Shown here piece by piece: positions 23,880 through 34,411 of a DNA stretch of 64,000 nucleotides. The DNA lies in NCBI RefSeq assembly GCF_033568475.1, contig NC_133120.1, positions 92,026,151-92,090,150 of the forward strand. Reading direction: 5' to 3'. The notes below the pieces were generated by a model. The model saw nothing but the letters and a program-made list of their open reading frames with translations, did no database searches and was not told the DNA's origin. Both the position numbers and the translations under genes were made by a program. Source of the stretch: Henckelia pumila (taxonomy: Eukaryota > Streptophyta > Magnoliopsida > Lamiales > Gesneriaceae). Each line of letters starts with the position of its first letter. Positions within the stretch are counted from its first letter, which is position 1.

Positions 23880-25308
23880 TTAATCATTATTATTTTCTGA
23901 ATTATCAAACGTGGAATCAAATTCGAAATCTGATTTACTTGATTCATCAAGATAATAAATATTTTTATCTTCTGATTAACATTCAATTGTTTCTACTGGA
24001 TAAAATCCAAGAGTGTATAATTCTTCTAAAAGTTTAACTTTGTTTTTCTTTTCATTTCGTTTTGGACATTCATATGCATAATGACATTCTTCATCGCACA
24101 ACCAACATGTGCAGTTTTTTCCTTTACCTTTTGGGCAAGGTGGTTTTTTATTATCAAACTTTTTATAAAATTTTCTTTTATAAGGTTTTCTGAAAAAATT
24201 CCTTCTAAATTTTTTTTTCTTATAGGGAATAAATTTCCTATTTATAAGGCTTATTAAATTTATTTTGTTTCTGTAGTTTTAAATGTTTGTATGACATGTT
24301 TGTTTTGCAACCGTATTCTTTTACTGTGAATTCCATTTTGTCACAACAAAATTTATTGTTTTGTTTGTAAGATCTGGATATTCTTTTATTTAATGTTACT
24401 TCATGACATTTCTTTGTTATAACATCTTTAATAAATTTAATAGTTCATCCCAGTGTTTTGGCATAAGAGCTAGTTAAGAATTCATCTTTACTATTTATTG
24501 ATATATTAGGTATTTTATTAAAAATATTTAATTTATAATGTTATTTTTTATCACCATCTATTAACTGATAATAGTTTGTTTTATAATCACATATAAATTC
24601 TTCTAGATAACATAAATTACATAATTTTATATTATCCAGAATAAAGATTGCTCTATTTTGTTTTATATTTTTGGCTACTAAGTTAGCGTCATTATTAGAA
24701 ACTCCTAAAAATTCTTGGTACAAGACATCAACAAATAGTTCGAAATATCGATGTTCTGTCATTCCTTGTGGTAGATTAGTAATTACTATGTTTTCAGCCC
24801 AAGTTCTTACTGCTCCTACCAGTGTCATTTTTATCATCCCATGAATTAAAACTTGAATATTCTCACTTTTGTCTAATAATGGTGTTAATTGAATTTGTAC
24901 TGATAGTTCATTTGCCCAATGATCTATCTTTGATTTTCTTTCTTTAGCTGTTGAACAACCTACATCTAAGATATTCTGTTTCACAAATCCTGATGTTTTT
25001 CATTCTCTAAGAATATCTCTAACATCTTTATAAGATCCAGAGCATTGGTCTCTGTTATATTTAAATTCTTCATCATCTCTTCCACCACTACCTTCTACAT
25101 TCGTTCGTAGATTTAATCGTGGTCTAGAATCATCTTCAGATTTTGATTCTGAAATATCCATATCTCTGTATTTTTCTGATTCCTGATGTGAATGATATAA
25201 TTCTTCTGTATTTACTCCTATTTGTTCAAAATCAGATTGGTCTGTTTCACTAAACATCTTCATACTTATGTTTGTCATAACTAAGGGGATTTCTATACCA
25301 AGATTCAA
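23880..25308 (-). pseudogene. Pararetrovirus coat protein with CCHC zinc finger
   Basis: An acidic N-terminal part (25000-25308) is followed by the capsid core (24541-24984, same frame) and a Lys/Arg-rich patch. The zinc finger at 24066-24113 has the caulimovirid form C-X-C-X2-C-X4-H-X4-C. The acidic C-terminal tail ends at TAA 23880-23882. In-frame stops occur at 25000-25002, 24541-24543 and 23976-23978, and the zinc finger lies in a different frame from the core, so there is also a frameshift. Overall length of about 475 codons matches caulimovirus coat proteins. In an intact virus it builds the capsid and binds RNA. Confidence 0.88.
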
Positions 25309-25543
25309 TTTTGAATGGTGGTTCTTCTTCCATTTTCCTTTTTCCTTTATCTATTGGAAGAACTTCTTTAAGATAGTTTAATATTTCATTACTATGTCTT
25401 TCTTGTTCAATTATTAATCTAGTTGTTGCTAAATCAATATATTCTTTGAAATTTTTCTCTAATTCTTGTATTGTTAGATTGATCTTATTGATATTATTTT
25501 TTAAATCTCCTAGATTTTTTTCTAATTTTATTAAGGACGTCAT
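25250..25543 (-). CDS. Coiled-coil small ORF, virion-associated-protein-like (97 aa)
   Basis: An intact ORF whose ATG overlaps the movement-protein stop as ATGA. Residues 1-45 form a heptad-rich coiled coil (L-x-x-N-I/L repeats), followed by a charged tail. Size, coiled coil and position between movement and coat protein suggest the virion-associated protein of caulimoviruses. No sequence match is claimed. Confidence 0.55.
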   Translation of the reverse strand: MTSLIKLEKNLGDLKNNINKINLTIQELEKNFKEYIDLATTRLIIEQERHSNEILNYLKEVLPIDKGKRKMEEEPPFKIESWYRNPLSYDKHKYEDV

Positions 25544-26481
25544 TGCGATGAGGTTGACTGATTAACAATAGCTTGTTTAATTTTAAAAATATTTTGATTC
25601 ATGGTTCCAATCTTTTCAAGAATATCTTCATCATTTCTAGCAAATGATAATGATCTTCTTGGTACAGACTGTTTTGTGATTTGGAGTTCATCTGAACTCC
25701 ATATTTTATAGGGATTTATTTCTTCAATAAATGCTTTTCGAGGGTGTTCAATTCTTGTAATATTTTCAAACATTCTTTCAACAGAAATAGTAGGTTTTGT
25801 TGAAATTATTCCTGTTTGAGAATTATTACTTATTGCTAAACCGACAACATAGTTTATATTGATCGGATGGTTTCCTGTTAACATAAGATTATTTCTATAA
25901 AAGTAATAATCTAATGTTAAAACGTCATTTATGTTTTTATCAAAAAGAGATATATTGTATTGTGGATAAATACAAAATTTCATATTTTTATAACATAAGT
26001 TTCCTTCAATTTTACCAAGGATAGAATCCTCAAAATTATGTATCCTTTTGTCACGAACTGTGATTTCAATTGGTGTATCTATTCCTTCTCGGTAGTGAGT
26101 TGATACTATTATTTCAATTCCTCCGATATGAACATATTTCAGTTCAGATCGTTCTTTTTCACTGGCTTTTGCCATGATGGTATCAATATCTTGAGTTGTT
26201 AACAATTTCAGAGTATTAGACCTTAATTCATTATTTATTTGACATGATCGTTCTTTTGTACGAATCGAATAATAAATTAATTTTTTTATGGGATTAATAA
26301 AATTTGAAATCTTGCTTAATATTCATGGTTGATCTATTAGATTAGTTTTTGAATTAGAAAATTCTGTTTTCTGTATTTCAGCAAACTTACTTTGATTAAA
26401 TATAATATTCAAATTATACTCTTGGTTTTCTTCAGATTCATCAATCTGGCTGTTTTGATTTGGAATTGTTACTTCTGTCAT
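25540..26481 (-). pseudogene. Pararetrovirus movement protein (30K superfamily), one stop
   Basis: The ATG at 26481 gives 313 codons with one in-frame TGA (26323-26325); the remaining 221 residues are open from 26205. Motifs such as KYVHIGGIEIIV, an L-x-D-x-R at the centre and GNLCYKNMKFCIYPQYNISL fit the caulimovirid cell-to-cell movement protein. That protein binds nucleic acid and forms plasmodesmal tubules. The stop codon TGA overlaps the next ORF start as ATGA (25540-25543). Confidence 0.85.
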
Positions 26482-26482
26482 T

Positions 26483-26776
26483 TTAACAGATGATATAATT
26501 TTTTAATTTCCTTAAAGCTATTAGAAGTCTTTTTGTTGAATCTATTTGCTCTAATAAATTGTGAAAATCTTCGAAATTATCAATTGAAGATTGACAATTC
26601 TTGAGATGTTTCAAATTGTTTTTACAATTTTCTATATCAAAATTTATATTTTGAGAATATAAATTAAAGAATTTTGCTTTTGTATTTTCATATATTTTCC
26701 ATTTAGTAAAAATTGTTACATTTATTATTTTGTTCTTGTTGATCGGGTTTCGATAACAAAGTTTATTCTTATTCAT
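26483..26776 (-). CDS. Small first ORF of pararetrovirus (97 aa), unknown
   Basis: This is an intact ORF between the primer site and the movement protein, rich in Lys, Asn and Ile. Its TAA stop is one base upstream of the movement-protein ATG at 26481, a coupling typical of polycistronic caulimovirid RNA. Position matches the small first ORF (ORF VII type) of caulimoviruses; sequence similarity is not recognised. The intact frame may be chance. Confidence 0.5.
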   Translation of the reverse strand: MNKNKLCYRNPINKNKIINVTIFTKWKIYENTKAKFFNLYSQNINFDIENCKNNLKHLKNCQSSIDNFEDFHNLLEQIDSTKRLLIALRKLKNYIIC

Positions 26777-26986
26777 AACAGATTGTTATTTCTTCAATTT
26801 TTTCATTTTCAGAAATTTATATTATCATTTTCCAGGTGCTTGAAAAATGTTCCTTTTTATGATTTTTGAAATATAGGATTTGTAGATCTTTTATTCTAAG
26901 CCAATATTGATTTATTTGACGTGAATCTTTTAGTTAGATTATTTTATCAAATAAATTTTTAATCTCAATGTCTAAGGTTAATCAAG

Positions 26987-27030
26987 ACATTAGTAATATG
27001 TTTTAATAACATTAGTAATATGTTTTAATA
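26987..27030. repeat. 22-bp tandem duplication beside the primer site
   Basis: Two perfect 22-base copies (26987-27008 and 27009-27030) begin acattagtaatatg. They lie three bases from the primer-binding site, on the side copied after priming. Confidence 0.92.
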
Positions 27031-27033
27031 ACC

Positions 27034-27045
27034 GCTCTGATACCA
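27034..27045 (-). other. Pararetrovirus primer-binding site (tRNA-iMet)
   Basis: The minus strand reads TGGTATCAGAGC followed by GGT, a perfect match to the complement of the initiator tRNA-Met 3' end. This marks the conventional origin of the caulimovirid map and of minus-strand DNA synthesis. Confidence 0.92.
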
Positions 27046-28127
27046 GGTTGCGGAATTCTTATGAATTTCTCATTCATGTTTTACAGATCTGATTCATTTA
27101 TAACAGATAAATGTTTTCAAATTAATTTGGTTCCATTCATAGGTTATTATTACAAATTTTATTTGATAAATTGATTCAAATATGGTTAAACCAGAAATAT
27201 TTAAATGATATTATGAAATGTATCATATTCATGATCATCTTCTATTTCAAACCAGTTTTTTATTATTAATCTTCCATTTCTTACAAAGGATGATGACATG
27301 ATTAATGTATTTTGACTATTTCTTTAAATTAAGGGCTGCAGGAGATTTGGGAAGGTTACCTTGATTGAATGAGTCTTGGTTTTGAGCAGAGGCCAAATTC
27401 TTGCTTTCCCTTAAAGATCACTTGATCAATTGGTACTTGCTCTATGGATTTTCAGGTTTACTCTAACCATGAGTTTTTAATGGTTGGCTTCCAAACTTAT
27501 CCTTCTTACGCCCTGCTTGTTTAGTTATTAGCCATAAGGCTTAATTTTGTTTCTGATTTTATGTTTCTTAGTTTCTGATAGTTTTCATATGTCTTGTATG
27601 AACCAGATTGTAAGAAACTTAAGAAGAGAGAGATACTCAAACTTCACTTCTCCATTTACAGCACAAACATCTCTTTTTTATAGGCGTGGAGAAACGCGTA
27701 CAGTATTAAAAATAAAGGAAGAGGGGGATCATCCGACACTACATAATGGAAAACATCTCATTTTACATCTGAGTGGATGCTTTTCACATGTGATGTGGTC
27801 CACGATTTTATTTGTTTTTACATTGTGTCACTTTCTGAATCACTGGTACATTCAAACCATTTCTTTATTGGTTTGTCTTCTTTGATAGCTGGTTTGTCCT
27901 CTTTGACAGCTGCTTCTTCTGTCTGAATGGGTTGGCAATGTCCATATTTGTGAGTGAAAATCATTGTTCTTAGTCTTTGACATAGCATTTATTGGGTTTC
28001 TCGGGTCATGTCAACTCTTGCTTCATAGATTGGAGCTTCGAATTGAGCTAACATGACTTGTTCTTTCTTTTGGATTGTCTCCTTGTGTCCAGTGGTTAAT
28101 AAAATTGTGCTGGTTGCAAAATTTATT
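27046..28127 (-). promoter_or_regulatory. Pararetrovirus intergenic region with TATA box
   Basis: This non-coding stretch separates the TAV-like ORF from the primer site. TATAAAAA on the minus strand at 27675-27682 would start the genomic RNA near 27645. That is about 600 bases upstream of the primer site, the usual geometry of caulimovirid full-length transcripts with a long leader. Upstream short complementary motifs (cacatcacatgtg) may be activator sequence. Promoter activity is inferred. Confidence 0.6.
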
Positions 28128-29031
28128 TTAACCTTTGAGTTTTCCATCAATCTTTCCTGTATTTGAGATCATGTCAATCAATGTCTTTATTCTTATCTCA
28201 GGAAGTGTTGAGATATCCATTACTGGTTTCTCTTCATTTGATCCTTCAAATAAGAACTTGTCTTTATTTCTTTGACATTGAATGTATATCGTCGGTTGAT
28301 AGAATTTGTCATTTTTCCAATCTGGAAGGGTTGAATGAATACTTAATGTTAACACTGGATCGTCCTTGAAGACTGCTTTTTTGAACTGGATAATACTATT
28401 TCTCAGTTGATATGGATATAGTTCTATCTCTTGATTGTTGAGACTGACTTCTAATCCACTTAATAATCTATTTGAAAAAATTTTTGCGACTTCATGCGCT
28501 GGAGCACCCTACAGTGTTCTTGCTCTTGATATGCTATGTGTGTCACAAGTTTGTAGCCAAGATCCTGTAGATGGTTTGGCTATTCTCAAATAGTTTATTG
28601 TTTCAAATAATTCAGTTTTGAGTTTTTCTCAAAAATTTAATTTTTCAAAAATTGGTTTTTGTGGTCGCAGATTGACTATCTTTCTTTCTCTTGTTTCAAG
28701 AGCGCTTTTAAACGTCCTTTCTTCTTTTTCATTTTTCTCGGTGTTGGCTGTGACCACCGGTTCTTTCTTTTTTTTTTCTTTTCCTTTTCCTTTTTCTTTG
28801 TTATCAGTGTTGGCTGTGACCACTGACTATTTTTCATTCATCTCCATTATTTTGTCAAATGGAGTTGCTAACTTGATTGGTGTTCTTGGTGAGGACGATG
28901 ATGACGAGGTTGTCATCTTCTCTTTTATCCTCTGAATTTTCCTTTTTCCATTTTTTTTCCTTTTGTTGAAGAATTTGAATTTCTTCCTGTATGTCGATTA
29001 ATAAATCCTCTAATTGATTTAATGTGTCCAT
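28128..29031 (-). pseudogene. Transactivator-like ORF (TAV) of the pararetrovirus
   Basis: The ORF following pol begins M-D-T-L-N-Q-L-E-D-L-L with a predicted coiled coil (heptad-like E/L/I/Q stretch to about residue 35). This position and N-terminal style fit the transactivator/inclusion-body protein, which allows translation of downstream ORFs on polycistronic viral RNA. Frames at 28855-29031 and 28629-28823 differ, so there is at least one frameshift, and an in-frame TAG lies near 28513. The part at 28128-28355 is open to the end. Identity rests mainly on gene order. Confidence 0.6.
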
Positions 29032-29043
29032 CCTGCACATGAA

Positions 29044-29046
<3 letters not shown>

Positions 29047-29079
<33 letters not shown>
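29047..29079. repeat. (AT)n microsatellite at pol-TAV junction
   Basis: About 16 AT dinucleotides lie directly upstream (minus strand) of the transactivator start at 29031. It may be an expanded viral intergenic sequence or mark a join of two viral fragments. Confidence 0.85.
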
Positions 29080-29081
<2 letters not shown>

Positions 29082-29200
29082 TAAATGGTTATAAATTTAA
29101 CTCTTTATCGTAAGTAACTCGGATAGTTTATTATGCGTATCATTGCATTTATGAATTCTTTTGCAAGAATTGAACCAATTTTAGATTGATTATTTTACTC

Positions 29201-29380
29201 ATAAAGTAATTTATGTTTCTGAATATAAATCTCATTTCATCAATTTATATTTCCCATACTTTCTGAGGCATGTTCGGATGACTGAAAGTCATAAAATAAT
29301 TCATGTCTCTGAATATAAATCTCATTTCATCAATTTATATTCCTCATGCTTTCTAAGGCATGTTCGGATGACTCGTGTTT
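29201..29380 (-). repeat. 90-bp tandem duplication at the 3' end of pol
   Basis: The string starting gaatataaatctcatttcat occurs at 29221 and again at 29311, and about 85 of 90 surrounding bases correspond. The period is 30 codons, so it keeps the frame. It lies at or just past the present pol stop at 29330. Confidence 0.85.
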
Positions 29381-31330
29381 ATTTTTTGGATCACTTAGGA
29401 TCTCTTTTGTTATTTCATTACTACGAATAGTATAATTTGGATGAAGTTCTCTGGTTAATGCGTCGATTAAGGAATTATCCGTTTCTTTGACATGTTGGAC
29501 CTTGAACTGATAATGGTTCAATTTCAATTGTCATCTAATTAACTTTGCTGCATTTCTCCCTGCATTTCTTGATATTTTTCTTGTCTTGAAATATGTTAAA
29601 TTCATATTATCTGTTCTTACTAAAAATGGTTTAGAAATAAGATAAATTTCATAAGTCCTAATTATAAATATTAAAGCTAATAATTCTTTTTCATTAGAGT
29701 GATAATTTAGTTGTGCACCCTGAAAAGTTCCTGATGTATAGTTACATAATTCTTCATTATTCCTGGTAGCTGTTTTAGTTAGCTCTTCTGAATTTCTTTT
29801 TCCTGTATAAGCTTTTAAACATGCTCCCAAGTATTCATCTGAAGCGTCTGTTTTAATTATTATTATATCTTTATTTGAAGGAAAATATAATTCAGGAAGA
29901 TTACTAATTATTTTCTTTTTAATAGTGTCAATATAATTAGTATCTTTTTTAGACCATTTCCACTTATAGTCTTGTTTAAGTTTTGCCTGAAGAGGTTTTC
30001 TAATTTCTGCAAGTTTCTTAATATAATTTCCAGAATAAGTTAATAATCCTAAGAATCTTCTTAATTGATCTTTATTCTTGATTTCACTAGGAAAATCGTG
30101 AATTTTCTTAAGTATATGCTGTTGTAAACAATGTTTTCCGTCTTCTATTTGTAGTCCTAAATAATTTATTTTTGTTTTAAACAATTGTGCTTTCTTTTCA
30201 GAAAGTATAATTCCATCTTTATGACAAATATCTAATACAGTCATGAGGTCTTTATAATGCTGATCTAGTGTATTTGAGTAAATTAATATGTCATCTATGT
30301 AAACACAACAAAAATCTACATATGATTTAAAAGATTCATCCATATATCTTTGAAAGATACTTGGTGCTTGTTTGAGTCCGAAAGGTAATACAGTCCATTG
30401 ATACTGTCCTTTTGGACAACTGGATGATGTAAGTAATTGTGTTTGTGGTTCTAGCTGAATTTGCCAGAATCCTGATTTACAATCTAGACTCGAAAAATAT
30501 TTCATTTCTCATATATAAGATAGTAAATCATTCTTATTTGGGATATAATACCCGTCCATAATTGTTGCTTTATTCATTTTTCGATAATCAATTACCATTC
30601 TTTTCTTATCAGTATCTTTCTTACTGACATAAAAGACTGGTGAAGAGTGTGGACTCTTACCAGAGATGATTATCTTAAGTTTTAATAATTCTTGAACCTC
30701 ATTTTCAAATATTTTTACATCATCCATGTTACATCTTCTTGGTGCTTCACGAATTGTGATATTAGGGTCTTTGAGTTTTATTGAAGCAATGAATTGTTTT
30801 CTTTTCTTAATTTTGTCATGAGAATTTTCAGAAAAAATATCATGAAATTTCTTCATGATTTCTTTTTCAAGATTAATCGTTAAAATATTTTCTATTTTTA
30901 GTTCTATTGGATTTGTATTTTGTTTATGAAAATTCTTTGTAAATCCTTCATTTCCTACACGAAATGTTGTTCGTATTTTGGGAATGTAAATCATTGATGA
31001 TCCTTTGTTTAAAGTTATGTGATTTTCAAATTGTGTAAAAAGAAGATATTTTCTTAAAAAGTTATTTCCTATTATAATGTCCATTTCCGATTCTATTTGG
31101 TATATAATGGGTATTACAAATTTTGTTTCCTCAATTTCTATTTTTAATTTTTCTGCTACTGTATCAAGCATGATTATTGATCCATCTCCTATTCGAACTT
31201 TTAATCCTTTATCATATTTCTTCCAATAATGATTTGGAGTATATGTTTGCTTCCTAAACACATACTTGCTTCTGTATCAACATAAGCATGTATATGATAT
31301 GGTTTATGTTCTTTGATTTTAATTTGAATT
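29330..31330 (-). pseudogene. Pararetrovirus pol: protease, RT, RNase H
   Basis: The protease active-site position at 31267-31278 reads D-T-E-A rather than the D-T-G-A of active enzymes, so a key glycine is lost. A frameshift just after it (about 31262) puts the rest in the frame open from 31261. RT carries VIDYRKMN, then L-P-F-G-L-K-Q-A-P and the catalytic Y-I-D-D (30290-30301). RNase H has the T-D-A-S-D-E-Y-L-G motif and ends with the family D-A-L-T-R-E segment. In-frame TGA codons interrupt it at 30506-30508 and 29528-29530. The N-terminal start is missing or lies against the AT repeat at 31381. In a live virus this polyprotein converts the RNA to DNA. Confidence 0.92.
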
Positions 31331-31378
31331 TTTATATATATATTATTTGGATTAGTTTTGTTTTTATTATCCAATTTT

Positions 31379-31380
<2 letters not shown>

Positions 31381-31411
<31 letters not shown>
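31381..31411. repeat. (AT)n microsatellite at virus-host junction
   Basis: About 15 AT dinucleotides abut the right (5') end of the viral sequence. Endogenous caulimovirids such as florendoviruses are known to sit often at AT dinucleotide repeats. Confidence 0.9.
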
Positions 31412-31416
<5 letters not shown>

Positions 31417-31954
31417 AGGGTATATTGGGGATTTGTGAAAAAAGTTTCTCTCTTCAGGGAGTGAAAACTAAGTTTTAATTAGGTAGGGATTTATAAATAA
31501 GTTGATTATAGGTTTAAGGATTTATAAGCAATTTACCCTTCTCCTTTTTCTAGGTGAACAAAATTTGAGTAATATCTTATCTATTTTTTGTGAGTAATAT
31601 CTAAATATAAAATATATCTAAAAAAATTTTCGTAAAAAAAATTAAATGTATTTTTTTTTAAATTATAAGAATAATATACAAAAATTTACAAGAAAAACTT
31701 CAAACCAGTAAATTAAATAACTATCCATACATCGATATATACACTACGTTATTTGTTAGTGTTTAGAACTTCTAAATAAATACACACCATAATAACTTAT
31801 TTTTAAAAGTTGCAAACATTATCTTACAAAACAAGATCTTCTAATATAATAAATTTTTGGTGAGCCCTTAATTTGTTTTTTTTTAACATTTAATTTTATC
31901 TTTTCATGAAAATTAATTTTCAGTTTTTTTTTAACTATCAATTTAATCATTCAG

Positions 31955-32126
31955 GCAAATGCGTCGCTCGGCTAATCGTGTTGCTCATTTTTTGGCGCAA
32001 AAAGTCTGTGGTTCTGTCCTTCCTTTCGAATATACTAATGGGTGTATACCTCAATGACTTGCTAATCTTGTAAAACTTGATTGTGGTTTCTAGTTTAATT
32101 GAAGTTCTTTTCTCAAAAAAAATAAA
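31955..32126 (+). mobile_element. 5'-truncated LINE with 14-bp target duplication (172 bp)
   Basis: The plus strand encodes the last part of a LINE RNase H domain (RSANRVAHFLAQKVCGS), a stop, a short 3' UTR and an A-rich tail. The direct repeats atttaatcattcag lie exactly at both edges (31941-31954 and 32127-32140). A severe 5' truncation, A-tail and duplication are the signature of target-primed reverse transcription. Both repeat copies are perfect, so the insertion is relatively recent. Confidence 0.9.
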
Positions 32127-33514
32127 ATTTAATCATTCAGAACAGAAAAAATGTTACAAAAAATCACGATCAATTCCATTATTTTGTAATTTTTATAAAA
32201 TATATTGAAATTATTTTATATTCTATGGATGTGCATTACTTGTGTCACCATAATTAATAATATATATTTGATTGGCATCGAATAATTTAATATCGACAAT
32301 TTTCGTTAGAGTGGATAATGATCGTTCTCTCACCTAAAGGTAAATATCGTTTTCTCATGACTTTTGTCTCAATATCTCCTTCTGTTTAACTAAAGGTCTC
32401 GTAACGCCAATTCCATTTGTTTTTATCGTGATAAAATGACGAGATGACCGATGGCAAAGCATCGTAATTTATGCCAAAAGGAGTCTCAAAGATAGAAACC
32501 CGAGTCCAAAGAAAGCAAATTGGAGGATTTTCATTTCTGAAATCTCAGTCTCATACTTTTCAAGCCATGCGGTCAGCTGCATTTATAGCCGTTGATCGTA
32601 AAGTTAATTCTTAACTCGTAAACATCTGCACACTATGCTACACATAAATTAAATTTTTATTTAAAATATAGTTTTATATTTGTGCATAAATTTTTTTTAT
32701 ATGAAATATAATAAGATTTGAAAATTTTATATTTAATTTTATGTTTTTTTATTATTAATTTATTATATTTAAAAAGAATTATGATAGTTATAAAATAAAT
32801 GTATTTTGGATACAAAAATTGGTATGACATAATTTATCAAAAGAGTTACTATCCACGACTCAAATATAATAATATGGAATATGGATAGATATAGATAAAG
32901 CCATATAAATTCCAGTTGGTGGTTAATTTTTTTAACAGATAAGAATTATCCATAAATTTAATATTTATTACAATTATAATGTCTTAAACCAATGTTCTAA
33001 ACACGAGAAATAATACAATAAAACGAGAAACATAAAGAAACATGAAGAAAAAACATCGTTTTAAATTAAGCGCAAATATATATTGAAAAATTGGAGTTAT
33101 ACAATTTGTGTTGCTATCGGTTTTAAATTGAAAGATATTTCGTGTCTGTACTATTAAAAATACATAGATTAATTCCTATTTTCCCAATAGTAAATATTTA
33201 TTAATTTAATTATTATATTTATATATAAGAAATGCGTACAATAAAATAAACAATAAATAAAAATCTTACCGCAATTTTGAAGTGAATGTGTGGTTTTTTG
33301 TATCGTGACGAAGCCCAGCTGAGAATCCCGAGCCGAAAACAACAACAAATTGGAGCCGGCTCGGTGGGCCCCACTTTGATTGATACATTAAATGAACCTC
33401 TTAAAAATAAGCACACGCACGTATCGTGGTAAGCCGAATGATATGATGTCGCACTTATCATCTCCCCTATAATTCCTAACCTCTTAGTATTATTTTTTTT
33501 TCCCATTCAACAAC

Positions 33515-33521
33515 TATAAAA
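33515..33521 (+). promoter_or_regulatory. Probable TATA box of the TOPLESS gene
   Basis: TATAAAA at this position precedes a GAGAGA/CTCTCT-rich leader. A start near 33548 would give a 5' UTR with an intron, from about 33678 (GTATAC) to the acceptor TTTTACAG ending at 34353. UTR splicing is inferred, not proven. Confidence 0.5.
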
Positions 33522-34411
33522 TGGAGAGAGAAACTGACAGCATCGTGTAAGTATATATGTATGTATAATTCATTACATACATACATATAGAGAGAGAAAG
33601 CAAGAGAGATTCCCTCATCTTCACCTCGGGTTCGCCGTTTCTCTCCACAGATCGATCTATCACTTCCCTTTTGGAAAGTATACTCTCTTACCCTTGTTTC
33701 TCTCTCTGCACACATATATATAATATATGTATGTATATATGTATCTGTGTGTTGGAGTATGTGTGTGTGTTTTTTCAAAATGGGATTTTGAAGTTTTTTT
33801 CTTTGCCACTGAAACTCTACTTTATTTTTTCTCCAAGTGTAGACGCATAATATTGATTCTTGACTTTGCTTTTTGGGGGGTTTGTTTCTTCTTTTCTAAA
33901 ATTTCCGTTTGCTTCCCTTTTTCTGTGCATCTCGGATTCCTCTTGTGGGTTTTTAAAGTAGCTTTCATTCCTCTGATCCATTCAATTAACCTCGGATTTT
34001 TTCTTAAAAAAATACTTTTTAATTCGTATTTTGTCGGTGCATGTTCCGACCCTTGTGTTGGTACTGAAGGAAAACAAGGATTTTTGGTTTTTCAAGTTTC
34101 CGATCGGTGACGACATAAGATCTAGGTCTGTGTTAAGTCTTACTTGTTGATTTTTTCGGCTGGTTTTATTTTTGATTCCTTTTTTGGTGGTAGTTTGATC
34201 TTGCAAATTTTCTTTATATTTTGGTTCTTGTGTCAAGCAATTATTAAATAGATGCTCTGTTTGACAAATAAATATGTCTAGTGGTAGGTTATATGACCCT
34301 CTCCTTAATATCATATTTGATTTATATTTAGTATTTTTTCGTGGGTTTTACAGATCTGCGACTAAATTAGCATTTGAAATTGTCCCCTGGCTTGAAGAAG
34401 TGTTTGGTGTA

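Larger units (their letters stand above)
23880..31374 (-). mobile_element. Endogenous pararetrovirus (Caulimoviridae), genome-length, permuted, decayed
   Basis: On the minus strand the order is protease-RT-RNase H, transactivator-like ORF, intergenic region with TATA box, tRNA-iMet primer site, small ORF, movement protein, coiled-coil small ORF, and coat protein. There is no integrase and no LTR, as expected for Caulimoviridae. Separate coupled ORFs plus a transactivator recall caulimo-, soymo- and related genera; the genus is not fixed. Length is about 7.5 kb, within the family genome size. The linear copy is opened between coat protein and pol, so it is permuted relative to the primer site. 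The right end abuts an (AT)n run. Most ORFs carry stops or frameshifts, so it is an old, inactive copy. Confidence 0.93.
31375..33514. other. Intergenic, right flank of the pararetrovirus
   Basis: It begins with the (AT)n run at about 31381-31411. Apart from the truncated LINE at 31955-32126 nothing is recognised. The last part, 33200-33514, is the upstream region of the TOPLESS gene. Confidence 0.55.

Noticed and set aside
27547-27885. 112-codon plus-strand ORF
   Set aside because: Antisense to the pararetrovirus intergenic/promoter region, with no recognisable protein features.
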